Notes under the pieces: model-generated | Seen by the model: only the letters and a program-made list of their open reading frames with translations | The model's database searches: none | Told to the model about the DNA's origin: nothing | Shown here: one piece after another, positions 31,031 through 40,353 of the stretch | How the letters are laid out: each line of letters begins with the position of its first letter | How positions within the stretch are numbered: the stretch's first letter is position 1 | Program-made: the position numbers and the translations under genes | From: Symbiodinium natans | Lineage: Eukaryota > Sar > Dinophyceae > Suessiales > Symbiodiniaceae | Assembly (NCBI GenBank): GCA_905221605.1 | Contig: CAJNDS010002258.1 | Location: forward strand, 12,501 to 76,500 | DNA: 64,000 nt | Direction of reading: 5' to 3'

Positions 31031-32518
31031 TCACGACAAGTCCATGCCCAAGTTTGTTTCGCAGCGGACCCGCACCACGTTTTTCAACCGATCTTGCTTC
31101 GCATCGCTGTCGCCCCAAGTAATGACAGACCCATCACCCAGGATCGCTGCAAAAGCCATGCGACGTCCTTGGATTTGCTGCACGTCCTGCAGCCGATCTT
31201 GCACGAGACTGCTGTCGCCGCCCTGGCTGGCAAGGCCCCAGGTCACGACAGACCCATCTCCCCGGATCGCAGCAAAAGCTTGGCCAGTAGCTTGGATATA
31301 CTGCACGTTCTTTAGTTGAGCTTGCACGGCACTGCTGTTGCCGCCACTAACAGGATCGCCCCAGGTCACAACAGACCCATCGCCCAGGATCGCAGCAAAA
31401 GCGTATGCAGAAGCTTGGATGCTGTGCACGTTCTTCAAACGATCTTGCACCATACTGCTGTCGCCACCCACGTCTGCATGGCCCCAGGTCACGACAGAGC
31501 CATCGCCTAGGATCGCAGCAAAAGCGCAGACAGAAGATTGGATTTGCCGCACGTTCTTCAGCCGATCTTGCACGGCACTGCTATCGCCTCCTGCACCAGC
31601 ATGGCCCCAGGTCACGACAGACCCATCGCCCAGGATCGCAGCAAAAGCGTCCTCAGAAGCTTGGATTTGCTTCACGTCCTTCAGTCGATCTTGTACAAGA
31701 CTGCTGTCGCCGCCCGAGGCCAAATCACCCCAGGTCACGACAGTCCCATCGCCCAGAATCGCAGCAAAAGCATCGCCCGAAGCTTGGATTTCCTGCACGT
31801 CCTGCAGCCGATCTTGCACAAGTCCGCTGTCGCCTCCGGCACCAGCATGGCCCCAGGTCACGACGGACCCATCGCCCAGCATCGCAGCAAAAGCATCCGC
31901 AGAAGCTTGGATATGCTGCACGTTTTTCAGCCGATCTTGCACAAGACTGCTGTCGCCTCCTGCACCAGCATGGCCCCAGGTCACGACAGTCCCATCGCCC
32001 AGGATCGCGGCAAAAGCCTCGCCAGAAGCCTGGATGTGCTGCACGCTCTTCAGCCGACCTTGCACGACTGTGCTGTCGCCACCCGAGGCCAAATCACCCC
32101 AGGTCACGACGGACCCATCGCCCCTGATCGCAGCAAAAGCCTCGCCAGAAGCTTGGATCTGCCGCACGTTCTTCAGCCGATCTTGCACTCCACTGCTATC
32201 GCCACCTGCGCCAGCATGGCCGCAGGTTACGACAGATCCATCGCCCAGGATCGCAGCAAAGGCCGCAGCGTAGCCCGTGGAAGCAGCGACATGAGCTTGC
32301 CCGATATGCAGGGTCAACACGTCGCGGTTCTGCAGCTTGGCGCGTTTCACGAGCTGTGATCCATCGAGCACATCTCCTAATGAGTTCAGCAGCCTTCCCT
32401 TGCCAACCCCCAGAGCGCTCTGGGCACGTTGGTTCAACTCGGAAACAGGTGCATCTGCTCCCGTTTCCAAAGTGACGGTCTTCCCACTTATCAAGTGCAC
32501 GTCAACGGAAATCGACAT
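31031..32518 (-). CDS. Ubiquitin-like domain plus RCC1-like repeat protein, intronless
   Basis: 495 codons from the ATG at 32518 to TGA at 31031. Residues about 1-77 look like a ubiquitin-like domain (SISVDVHLISGKTVTLETG, later LQNRDVLTLHIGQ). Then come ten repeats of about 40 residues with the core AFAAILGDGSVVTWG, giving an RCC1-like beta-propeller architecture. An upstream in-frame ATG at 32557 would add 13 residues; I prefer the second because the Ubl fold starts there. In dinoflagellates such proteins are usually annotated as HERC-like by homology, but no HECT ligase domain is present and the function is unknown. It is the only gene here with one long uninterrupted frame, which suggests a retrocopy or an expanded intronless family. 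Position 1 of the repeats has Cys instead of Trp (VVTCG). Confidence 0.93.
   Translation of the reverse strand: MSISVDVHLISGKTVTLETGADAPVSELNQRAQSALGVGKGRLLNSLGDVLDGSQLVKRAKLQNRDVLTLHIGQAHVAASTGYAAAFAAILGDGSVVTCGHAGAGGDSSGVQDRLKNVRQIQASGEAFAAIRGDGSVVTWGDLASGGDSTVVQGRLKSVQHIQASGEAFAAILGDGTVVTWGHAGAGGDSSLVQDRLKNVQHIQASADAFAAMLGDGSVVTWGHAGAGGDSGLVQDRLQDVQEIQASGDAFAAILGDGTVVTWGDLASGGDSSLVQDRLKDVKQIQASEDAFAAILGDGSVVTWGHAGAGGDSSAVQDRLKNVRQIQSSVCAFAAILGDGSVVTWGHADVGGDSSMVQDRLKNVHSIQASAYAFAAILGDGSVVTWGDPVSGGNSSAVQAQLKNVQYIQATGQAFAAIRGDGSVVTWGLASQGGDSSLVQDRLQDVQQIQGRRMAFAAILGDGSVITWGDSDAKQDRLKNVVRVRCETNLGMDLS
31080..32280 (-). repeat. 120-bp coding tandem repeat
   Basis: Ten units of about 120 bp encode the RCC1-like repeats. 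Neighbouring units are very similar at DNA level (for example GCACCAGCATGGCCCCAGGT recurs), so recent unit duplication or gene conversion is likely. Unequal exchange could change copy number. Confidence 0.85.
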
Positions 32519-32854
32519 GATGACGACTGAAGCCCTGCCACCCCGGAATGGAGGCAATTAGTACATTGCAGGAAACGTCCCAAACCGTGACCCAAGAGCC
32601 AAGCAACTGCGTCAAGTCTCAATCCAAAGGAAAACCTGTTCCCGCTCATCCAAGTGCTCATCAACACAGAATTGCCATGGCATACGCGCGTCAAGCCCCA
32701 ACCCATCTGGAGGATATTAGGTTCTGCTCACGCTGCACCTGCGAACTCCTGGAAACCTGAACAACCCAAACCCTAAACCCTAAACCCTAAACCCGAAACT
32801 CTAAACCCTAAACCCAAAACCCTCCCAACCCGTAAATTACCACAGGTTGCTGCG

Positions 32855-32907
32855 GGGCCCCCGCTGCGCCGCGGAGGGCTGCAGGTGGCGATGAGCAAAG
32901 GCAACGC
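32855..32907 (-). CDS. Candidate exon, possible 3' part of RFT1
   Basis: After CTGTTTCAG it reads ALPLLIATCSPPRRSGG. A short hydrophobic stretch followed by a basic tail would fit a C-terminal membrane segment. The donor is uncertain and the link to RFT1 is inferred from order only. The 32.9-33.6 kb interval around it holds no other supported exon. Confidence 0.4.
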
Positions 32908-33499
32908 CTGAAACAGGGTCTTGGGACGCAGAGTCACACCCCTCAACCCCGAAGCCTTAAACACGAGATACCCCGACTCGCGCTGAAGCACACCAAACAC
33001 CGGGACCTCGCAGGTTTATTGAGACTACATTGCAGGCTTGCTTGGGGGATTTCAACGCTCAGGGAAGGGGAGTAATGCGCAGAAGAAAACCAGGTGAAAA
33101 CTGCATCGAGCTTTGCGATCGGAACGACTCAGATGCTGACGCTTTTAGTCATTGTTAGCCACGACTCTGCCGACACGCATCGAATGAAACGAACAATCTA
33201 GTTCCGAAGCAGCAGCTTCATGTCTTCATCAGAGGGGCTCAGCAAATTAACTGCAAATAACTAGAGGTGCCTACGCCGGTCGACGGGCTGAGTCGCTTAC
33301 CTATAGCCGCATCGCTTGGCACCGCAAGCATCGATGCATCAGACTCACGTAACCGACCTCTCGGATCATGACACCTTACAACCCGAAGCTCTCTCTGCTG
33401 TTTGGAATCCAAAGCCCTAGGCCGGATTAGGGGTCTCATGCAAGGCTCATGAAAGGGGGTATGAGGCCCAAACCCCCCCTAGACACCTCAACCCACCAA

Positions 33500-33620
33500 G
33501 CCCCTTTGGAGCACCCCAAACCCTAAACCCTAATTTCTAAACCTAAACCCTAAACCCTAACCCCTAAACCCTAACTTCTAAACCCTAAATCCTAAACCCT
33601 AACTTCTAAACCCTAACCCC
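33500..33620. repeat. CCCTAAA array
   Basis: Irregular CCCTAAA/CCCTAACTTCTAAA units, about 100 bp, next to the last clear RFT1 exon. Confidence 0.85.
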
Positions 33621-33650
33621 TGAAAACACCTGAAATCCCCCGCCTAGCCC

Positions 33651-33716
33651 CGCGCGCAGGAGCATGGCCAGGCTGTTGGCCCCGACGAGGGCGACCGGGC
33701 CCCACCCGCGAAATGC
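33651..33716 (-). CDS. RFT1: RFT1 exon (last clear membrane segment)
   Basis: After CTCGAG it reads AFRGWGPVALVGANSLAMLL then RA. It matches the family's G-x-VGL-x-AN-x2-NM-x-LR segment. Several GC donors overlap at 33650-33656, so the 3' end is approximate. Confidence 0.8.
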
Positions 33717-36700
33717 CTCGAGAGGTTGGAGTGGCAGGCTTTTGGGTGCTCTTGGGCTTTTAGAAAGTTTTTTTTTGGTTATTTTTTTTTTTTTTGGGGG
33801 GGGGGGGGGGGGGTTTAAGGTTTTTGTTTAAGGGGGCTTGTTATTTGGTGGTTTGTGTTAGGGTGTCGCGTTCAGGGCTTCGGGGTCTTCGGACTTGAGA
33901 TTCGAAGTTCCGGGTTTCTGGTCCAAGGGCTTGGAGTTTGAGGTCCAAACCCTCAGCACCTTTATATGGTCTATAACTCTAGAGTTGCAAGTAACCCCAA
34001 ACCCCCCCCCCCCCGAAACTGCAGAAGGCTCATTTAAGGGCTTGCAGACTTGAGAAGAAACATGAACACTCAGCATCGTCCTCTGCTGGAGGAGGCCGAA
34101 ACCTTTTTTTCTTGCGGCGAACCTGGGTCTCCTGAGCCCCCAATCGCCCCAAGCGCCAAACTCCAAACTCCAAGCCCGGCACCCAGGACACGCCGAGGAG
34201 GACGAAGGAAATGCCAACCTGCCGACTCGGCCCCTAAGCCACCACAACAGACCCTAAACCCCCTGGTACGCGTGTGTATGCAATCTTTGAGGGGCAAGGG
34301 CTTTGGGGTGACCTTGTAGAGCCCGTGTGAGCCGATCACATGCTGAAGTCCAGGGTGTAGGCTTGTGGGAGTTGACCTCAATTCGGCTCTCAGATCTCCC
34401 CTAAACCCTGAACGCCTCCCAAACAAACACCCATAACAGAGTTAAGCTAGCTCCTCCCACAACTACGCTTGATAGTGCTCCCGGAAAAGTCCGCAAATCA
34501 AAAGCGCAACTGTGTTGGCTAAGAAAGTCAGGATTTAGGGTGTCACCTTGAACCCCCAAAGCCCCACCTCCCATCCCCGTGAGATGAGAAGGGCCTGCCA
34601 GAAGGTGCATTGCCGCACCCATTCAGGCGGGCACTGCGAGTACATGAAGGCCTGTCCATGCTTCAGGCCGACAATAAGACTTCGGGTTTGGGATGTTCCG
34701 CCTTATGCTAACAGTCCTTAGTAGGGATGATAATAGGGGGTACTATAATCCCTATTAAGGACTGTTGGTATAAGGGAGAACCTCCCAACTTGGGGTCCCT
34801 GAGGTAGGGCTGGATCGCAGAGAGCTCTTGAGAATCCCTGCTCTGAGGGCACCGCGAGAAAAGCAAACAAGGACAAGAAGAGGAGCCTCTTCTCCACCTC
34901 TTCTTTAGAGACCTATCCATGAGCCGAAAGCCAGTCTGCAAGTTGTTGTGAGGTTCAGGGTTCCTGTAAACTCTGCACCCCGAAGCAAGGGCCCAATACC
35001 TAAAACCCTGCCCTAAACCCTAAATCTGAATCGCCAAACTGGACCCTCAAACCAGTCACTTACACAAAACCATTCGCCCCCCAATAATGCCCCAAAACCT
35101 TGCTAGAACCCCGAAACCCTAAACCACAAACCCCTAAACCTTATACCCTAAACCCGCAAACCTCTAAACCCGAAACCAGAATCCTGCAAATCAAAGAGCA
35201 ACCTCGAGGATGCCATTCGCCGCGGCGCAGAAGAGGAAGGCCTTTGCGGCTCCGGGGGTTCTTAGCCGAAGGTTTGTTGGGTTTGAGCGGTTTTTAGAGT
35301 TTAGGGTTTGGGGGTTTGCATGCAGGGTTTTCATAGGGTTTGGGGGCTTAGGGTTGGGGGGGCGGGGAGGGGTGAGCTCCCGAGCTAAGGCCCGAAAACC
35401 CTGCGCACGAGGCCACTGCACAGTAGGCCGCGAGCACCATGGGAGCCTGCTGACAGGATTGGGGCAGCGCAGGCTCCAACGGCTGGAGGCTTCAACCACA
35501 TCCCAAAACATGCTTAAAGCCAGGGCTCCGTCATTCATCAACGAGGGAACGGGAACTAACGAATACTCGGAAAAGGTGCCCCGAGACCCCCTCAAAGGCC
35601 CTAAACCCTTCATAAGGGCTCAAGCCTACACACCCTAACCCTAAACCCTATAAGGGCACAACCCTAAACCCCCTAAACCTTGTAAGGGCACAAGCCTAAC
35701 ACACCCTAAATGCCGTAAAGAGTACCCCAAACACCCCCCCTAAACCCCAAACCGCAACCCTGTCAACCCTTTCAGGGGGAGGGGCTTGCGCCCCTTTGGA
35801 ACATAAGGAGGCCTCCGAGTCGGCCCAGCTCTGCCCGTAGAGGAGGCCTCAGACACCAGGAGGAGGGGTGTAGGGTTTAGGGTTTATAGGGTTTTTGGTT
35901 CAGGGTTTCGGGTTTCGGGTTTAGAAGGTTTAGGGTGCAGGGTTTAGGGTTAATAGGGTTTAGGGCTTCGCGCGCCTTCCCGGGCGGCTCTCAGAGGAGC
36001 TTCGTAGTTGGGGCTCCAAGGGTGTTGAGGGTTCTGAGGGTTCTGCGTGTGTTGAGGGTGTTCAGGGTGTCGAGGACTTTGAGGGTGTTGAGGGTTGTGA
36101 GAGGGTTGAGGACAGGGTTTCCGTACTGAGGGTTTACTGTTGAGGGTGTCGTTCGTTTTGTTCCGTCGTTGGGGGTTTGGCATCTATAGGACTCATAACT
36201 GATGCCAAACACGACAGCTTTACTTGAAGCTTCACGAGTAGTTATAAGTAGGGCTACAAGTACCCTAAATAAGGCTACAACCAGTTATCATTATAGCTAC
36301 TCTAATTACTTGTATCCCCACTTACATCTACCCATGAACCTCCAAAGTAGGCTCGGGTCCGGACGGACAGCCAGACCGGCGAAGTGAGGCCTCAGGCGAC
36401 CGGAAGCACTGCGCGGCTGTCTCGATCAAAAGCTGCGGCTTGCATGCTGAAAAATGCTTCCGCCGAGTCCTTTCAGACAAAGAATTTCCAGCAGTTCCAA
36501 GAGGCGCTGCTGGAAATACTTCCAACCGTAGTGGTTCTGGTAGACGCACAACCCCAACGTTGAAAGTTTATTCCTTGCTTCAATATCTGGTGGATAAGGT
36601 TCCAGACCCGATTCCCTTCTTTTGAATGCATATGAGAAGCTGAAAAGAGCCCAGAGAGCAAAACACCAAACCTTAAGCCCGATAGACTGCAAGTCAGCTC

Positions 36701-38057
36701 TCAGGACACAGCCCATAGCACAGCCCCAGCCAGCCAACGCCTCCTGCAGGGCTCTGGGGTCTTGGGTTTCATGGTTTAGGCTTTAGGAGGGGCCCTTGTA
36801 CCTGAGTTGCAAAGACTCATGGCCGCATCCCGACAAGCCTTGACAGGTTCGCAAACTTTGTTGGCAGCATGTAGACAGAGGCAAACAGGCTTGTGATAGC
36901 GCCTCTTGCTCCAGAAACAGGAAGCGTCAAACATCCTTTTGCAGCATGTTGTATAAAGAGGCAAAAACGCTGGAAATACAGAGGACTTCTTGGCGCATCG
37001 GTGCAGTCCTTGAAGCAGCAGAAGTGCACGCAGCATCGTGGTCTGGGCGTCCCTGCAGCGAAGAAAGATCATGCGATGATCTTCAAGAAGCGGTTGCGGT
37101 GCAGTCAAGTCTCCTAAAAGCTTAAGCAAAGGTAACCAGCCGCTACTCATGAGCCATGAGCCACGTGCAGCATCTGATAGAGGATTGTCCACAACACGTT
37201 TCAAACACACAAGAGCCTCTGAGGTATTGGGCCCCCGGCTTGGGGGCTCATTCATTCATGGAAGGGTTTGGGGTCAACCCGAACCAGCTAGACCAGGAGC
37301 AGCACACTAAAATCTCTATGGCCCAAACACCATAGCCAAATAAACAGTTGAGATGCTGGCTGCACCTCGAGTTGTTGGGGCCAGCCGCCGAGAAGACACT
37401 GTACGCTATCTCCTTTGGGTGGGGCTTTTAGGGAGCTCTTATGGGCTCCAGGGTCTCCAGGGCTTCGAGGGTTCTAGCCTTTGCGGTGCTCGAAGGCGAG
37501 GCCCTTGAACGTGCACGAATGAATATTCCAGGGCCACTTGGCCTCGTTTTCCCTGGGGTTCAGGCCAGATCCTGGGCTCTGCAGGGTCTTAGGGAGCCAA
37601 AGGGGAAGGTCTGCAGTCCCTTGGGCATTCGCGCTTGTGGCGTGCAGGGCGAACTCCTGGGGGGGGGGGGTTCGGCGGGCTCCTCGATGGGGGCAAAGAG
37701 CAAGCGGAGGATGATGGAGCCGAGGTTCGACACCAAACCTTGGGCCAAAGGGCAGCATTTATGGGTTTATGTGGCGGTTAATGGGTCAATGAGGCTCAGG
37801 CATTTTCTGGGGGAGCTCTGGAACCTCAAGGTTTTCAGGAAGGGCCTAACCCTCCCCCTTTCAACACCAATCCTCAACCCCCGAAAACCCCTAAGAACAA
37901 CATGGGGGGGGGGGGGGGGAATTGTGGGCGGTGCAGGTAGAAGCTGGGACTCCTGTCTCCTGGGCTCATGGGCGCTCGGAAGTGACGCCTGCATCAACAG
38001 TTGAGAAAGGGGAGGGGGGGGGGGGGAATCTCAAACAGGAACCCTAAACCCTGAAAA

Positions 38058-38104
<47 letters not shown>

Positions 38105-38249
38105 TGTATATATAACTATAACTAGGTTACAATATAATGCAAAACTATATATAGTACGAGTATGTATGTATATAATAGAATATAATATAATATAATATAA
38201 TATAATATAATATAATATAATATAATATAATATAATATAATATAAATAA

Positions 38250-38288
<39 letters not shown>

Positions 38289-38709
38289 TACATACATATA
38301 TCTGGGTACGAAGCCTCAGTCCTTGAAGCCTCGCCGAGGCCCGCGCCGAAAACCCCCCAATCCTGTTCGGTAAACAGCACCAGCAGGAGCATCTTCTCTC
38401 CCTGCCAGGCGTAGGGTCGCGTCTTTAGGGCTCGTTTAGGCTTTGGCATGGGCGGTGCCCTTCGGACATCCCCTGCCCCACGCGTATACCAGGTCTCCTC
38501 ACAGGTCGGCACACTGTACTTAAACCGATAATGAAGATGCTGGGGTATAGGCCGTTCTTACGTAAGCTTAGTCTACCAGGTTCCTGACCACAGCTCGCTA
38601 GCTTCACGAAGCAGCGAACGCGCTGGCCCCAGACATCGAACTCTGCGTATCATAGCTGCTCTTCAGCTGAATGCTTCGCTCCAACTCTGAAGCTGAAAAA
38701 GCACACACA

Positions 38710-38762
<53 letters not shown>

Positions 38763-40353
38763 CAGAGAGCGCCGAAAACTTCCGAAACCCAGGTCCCCCC
38801 ATCAACTCTACGCAAAGGCCTCTGTGAGTGCCAACTTCAGCAACACCATCCCCGCAAACTCCACGAGGAGTGCCCAGTGGTGTGGCAGCCTTAGGTGTGC
38901 AGGGTGTTAGAGGGGCCTCGTGAGTTCAGGGGTAAAGCCTGGAACCCGAGACCGTGTTCTTTTATCCTTGCTTCCGGTTCCCACGTGGGTTGCGCTCGAA
39001 GTTCGAAGGCATGCAGAATCTAGACACTTCAGATGGATGCTTCTAGGTTGCTTCCGTACTCGGAAAACCTCTAAGAAACGAGGCCTTTCCTCCATGCTCA
39101 CTTTTTCAAGCTGCTTTGACTACGCTACATTTAGGGTTTAGTGTTGTGGGGGGGGGGGGGACTTTTCTGGCGCGGCCAAGCTGCACGAACACCGCTTCTA
39201 AGAATTTGCCCTGGAGCCGGCCCCCATCCGAGAACCCCACACCAGCGCGCCGCCCGCTAAGAGACTTGGCTGCCACAGGTGCTCCTCTCCATGAAGCTCT
39301 GAACTTCGCTCTTGGGGCTCAGGCTGCGGGAGTTGTGGTTTTGGGTTGGGGGGGGGTCTTCTCGGCACCCCAAAACCCTGAACGAGGTCCACCTAAGCAA
39401 GCCCAAGACAAGACTGGGGTGGGTTTAGGGAGTACCTGAAGATTCGTGAGTATTTACTTATAGCAGGGTTATCAAGCAAAGTCAAGTGCACAAGTAACCC
39501 GACATGTAACCCTGTGGTACTTTCTAACCATCCCACACTAGACTTACGTGTACCACAGGTATGATGTGAATCTCATATGAACCTGCAACCACTGCTTTGG
39601 ATACGTGTCCTTCTCACCCATGACACAAGGCCAGGCCAGCCAAGCCAGCCACACCTGAGGGCAGCGTGGTGCCACCGAAACAGCTTCTCATTGCTTTTAT
39701 GAGGCCCTGGAATTTTGAAGCTCTTCGGCCCCAGGCTACTCCTCGGTATCCTATCACCCCGCAGGGTTGAGGCCTGTAGGGTTGTGGGGTTTAGGACCTC
39801 CACAACTGGCTTCGAGGCAGCTCCCCGGACGGGACGTCCCGTAATTCATGCAAACTGCTCCCCAGCCACAGTTCCGGGTGTTGAGATCAACCCCCTTAAG
39901 CCCTCCACACCCCAAAGGCCAACCCCAGACCCCCTCCCATCTTTAAACCCCTTGAGCCCCTGAAAGGCCCCATCGGCCAAGGGGCCGTGGCGAAGAGCAG
40001 CTGCGAGGCCCCAAACGCCAGGGGCACATCTCCGAAGGCCAGGGTCAAGAAGAGCCTCGGCGGCTTTTAAGCCGCAAGTTGGGCGTTCAGGGTCGGGGTC
40101 TCTAGGGAATAGGGCTTAGGTAAGGGTCTTTGGGCCTTCGGGTTGAGGGAGCTTGGGGGTTCAGTTTGGGGGCTCTGGAAAAAGGGGGGGGGGTTTTGTA
40201 GGCATAACTCAGGGAGCTTTCTGAGGTCTCTAAGTCTCTAACGAGCCCTAAAAAGCCCTCACAGCCCTACCCGAGGCTGTTGAATCCTTGGGCTTCAAGC
40301 TGTGGCCCCGAGCATGCCGAAAGTTCGCGCCAGGATCGCGCCGGCCTCCGGAT
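33651..40353 (-). CDS. RFT1: RFT1-family membrane protein (multi-exon gene model)
   Basis: Twelve exons joined on the minus strand. Recognition rests on four RFT1 motifs in the right order: LTE-GEKM, then WGVFG-LVSNLGSIILRLLF-APIE, then LLYGQSWADSE, then FLFCAA-VSKEEVEK, with a final membrane segment ALVGANSLAMLLR. These match the family's LTEGER, NNLGSLVAR-PIEES, LYG, and SKEEV regions. RFT1 is an ER polytopic membrane protein of the MOP flippase superfamily required for N-glycan precursor assembly, classically proposed to flip Man5GlcNAc2-PP-dolichol. Introns start GC or GT and end AG. Each stated join keeps frame except 37.7 to 35.8 kb, where one or more exons (the PIEE-to-LYG part) were not found, and 40.06 to 39.3 kb, where one base is unaccounted for or an exon is missing. 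The N-terminal third (upstream of 40.35 kb) and the true end are also not found. Confidence 0.85.
33780..33815. repeat. Poly-T then poly-G tract
   Basis: About 15 T followed by about 17 G on the plus strand. Confidence 0.9.
34183..34225 (-). CDS. RFT1: RFT1 exon
   Basis: 43 bp after GGCCGAG with a GT donor (TGG|GTGCCG). It reads RQVGISFVLLGVSW after a split Ser codon, a membrane helix directly after the SKEEV region. The phase fits both neighbours. Confidence 0.8.
34690..34786. mobile_element. MITE-like palindrome, family 1 copy D
   Basis: GGGATGTTCCGCCTTATGCTAACAGTCC at the left, GGACTGTTGGTATAAGGGAGAACCTCCC at the right, centre TAGGGGGTACTATAATCCCTA. It sits in an RFT1 intron, 100 bp after the donor. 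Confidence 0.8.
34887..34912 (-). CDS. RFT1: RFT1 micro-exon (SKEEV motif)
   Basis: 26 bp after ATGGATAG with the donor AAGAG|GCTCCT. It reads VSKEEVEK plus two bases. The motif SKEEV at this place is conserved in animal RFT1. The frame stays open beyond the donor (RLLFLSLFAFLAV), so a longer exon cannot be excluded. Confidence 0.8.
35221..35260 (-). CDS. RFT1: RFT1 micro-exon
   Basis: 40 bp after GGCTAAG with the GC donor GCG|GCGAAT. It reads TPGAAKAFLFCAA, giving FLFCAA-VSKEEV when joined, the family's F-x-FA(A)-x-SKEEV. Confidence 0.75.
35400..35446 (-). CDS. RFT1: RFT1 exon
   Basis: 47 bp after GTCAGCAG with a GT donor (GG|GTTTTC). It reads APMVLAAYCAVASCA. The L-x2-YC-x-Y/A pattern fits the helix after the LYG loop. 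Confidence 0.75.
35813..35847 (-). CDS. RFT1: RFT1 micro-exon (LYG loop)
   Basis: 35 bp after TCTGAG with the donor GAG|GCCTCC. It reads LLYGQSWADSE. Plant and fungal RFT1 proteins have a similar LLYG-x-x-W-(S/A)-D-x-E here. Confidence 0.8.
36226..36351. mobile_element. MITE-like palindrome, family 2 copy C
   Basis: TTCACGAGTAGTTATAAGTAGGGC at the left and TACATCTACCCATGAACCTCCAAAGTAGG at the right. Close to copy A at 8.2 kb. It lies in an RFT1 intron. Confidence 0.75.
36776..37255 (-). CDS. Open frame inside an RFT1 intron, unrecognised
   Basis: 159 codons, Leu/Cys-rich: SEALVCLKRVVDNPLSDAAR, SSGWLPLLKLLGDL, and TMLRALLLLQGLHRCAKKS. The surrounding 36.4-37.3 kb lacks TTTAGGG units and resembles inserted unique DNA. 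It could be a gene fragment carried into the intron, or chance. Neighbouring frames at 36.4-36.7 kb are also open in pieces. Confidence 0.35.
   Translation of the reverse strand: MNEPPSRGPNTSEALVCLKRVVDNPLSDAARGSWLMSSGWLPLLKLLGDLTAPQPLLEDHRMIFLRCRDAQTTMLRALLLLQGLHRCAKKSSVFPAFLPLYTTCCKRMFDASCFWSKRRYHKPVCLCLHAANKVCEPVKACRDAAMSLCNSGTRAPPKA
37681..37738 (-). CDS. RFT1: RFT1 exon (NLGS/PIE signature)
   Basis: 58 bp after GCCCAAG. It reads LVSNLGSIILRLLFAPIE after a split Gly codon that joins without gap to WGVF of the preceding exon. This is the strongest RFT1 signature. The donor is GA|GCCC (GC, phase 2) or GAG|GAGCCC (GA, phase 0). A possible continuation lies at 37.62-37.66 kb (EFALHATSANAQ). 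Confidence 0.9.
38059..38285. repeat. AT and TATAA microsatellites
   Basis: (AT)n, then (TATAA)n pentamers of about 85 bp, then (AT)n again. A second TATAA array lies at 58.64-58.92 kb. Confidence 0.95.
38347..38401 (-). CDS. RFT1: RFT1 exon
   Basis: 55 bp after CCTGGCAG with the donor TTCG|GCGCGG. It reads GEKMLLLVLFTEQDWGVF. Joined to both neighbours it gives LTE-GEKM and GVF-G-LVSNLGS. A later donor (GAG|GCTTCA at 38330) would insert seven residues that the family lacks. Confidence 0.88.
38700..38765. repeat. CA / poly-A / CA repeat
   Basis: (CA)n, about 22 A, then (CA)n again. Confidence 0.95.
38820..38889 (-). CDS. RFT1: RFT1 exon
   Basis: 70 bp after CACCTAAG with the donor GAG|GCCTTT. 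It reads LPHHWALLVEFAGMVLLKLA then LTE. The end KLALTE joins GEKM in the next exon, as in the family. Confidence 0.85.
39241..39296 (-). CDS. RFT1: RFT1 exon
   Basis: 56 bp after TTCAGAG with a GT donor (GT|GTGGGG). It reads LHGEEHLWQPSLLAGGAL and two bases of Val. The phase fits the next exon. Confidence 0.7.
39438..39590. mobile_element. MITE-like element, family 2 diverged copy
   Basis: GATTCGTGAGTATTTACTTATAGC at the left and CATATGAACCTGCAACC at the right. More diverged and longer than other copies. It lies about 140 bp from an RFT1 exon. Confidence 0.5.
39986..40063 (-). CDS. RFT1: RFT1 exon (membrane helix)
   Basis: 78 bp after TTAAAAG with the donor ACG|GCCCCT, phase 0 to 0. It reads PPRLFLTLAFGDVPLAFGAS then QLLFAT. 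The end fits the family's YIFSLAQLFYTT helix. Confidence 0.78.
40307..40353 (-). CDS. RFT1: RFT1 exon (most upstream found)
   Basis: 47 bp after AACAACAG with the donor GGG|GCCACA. It reads PEAGAILARTFGMLG after a split codon. It corresponds in place to the R-x-x-AE helix of the family, with weak similarity. Confidence 0.6.

Noticed and set aside
31080-32280. CRISPR-like array from regularly spaced 120-bp repeats
   Set aside because: The repeats are coding, without alternating unique spacers, in a eukaryotic gene.
31338-32359. Plus-strand frames of 240-311 codons opposite the RCC1-like gene
   Set aside because: Antisense shadows of the 120-bp coding repeats; the minus strand has the recognised Ubl and RCC1-like protein.
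37920-37995. Minus-strand island reading QLLMQASLPSAHEPRRQE as an RFT1 exon
   Set aside because: RFT1 alignment joins 38347 directly to 37738 without a gap, leaving no place for it.
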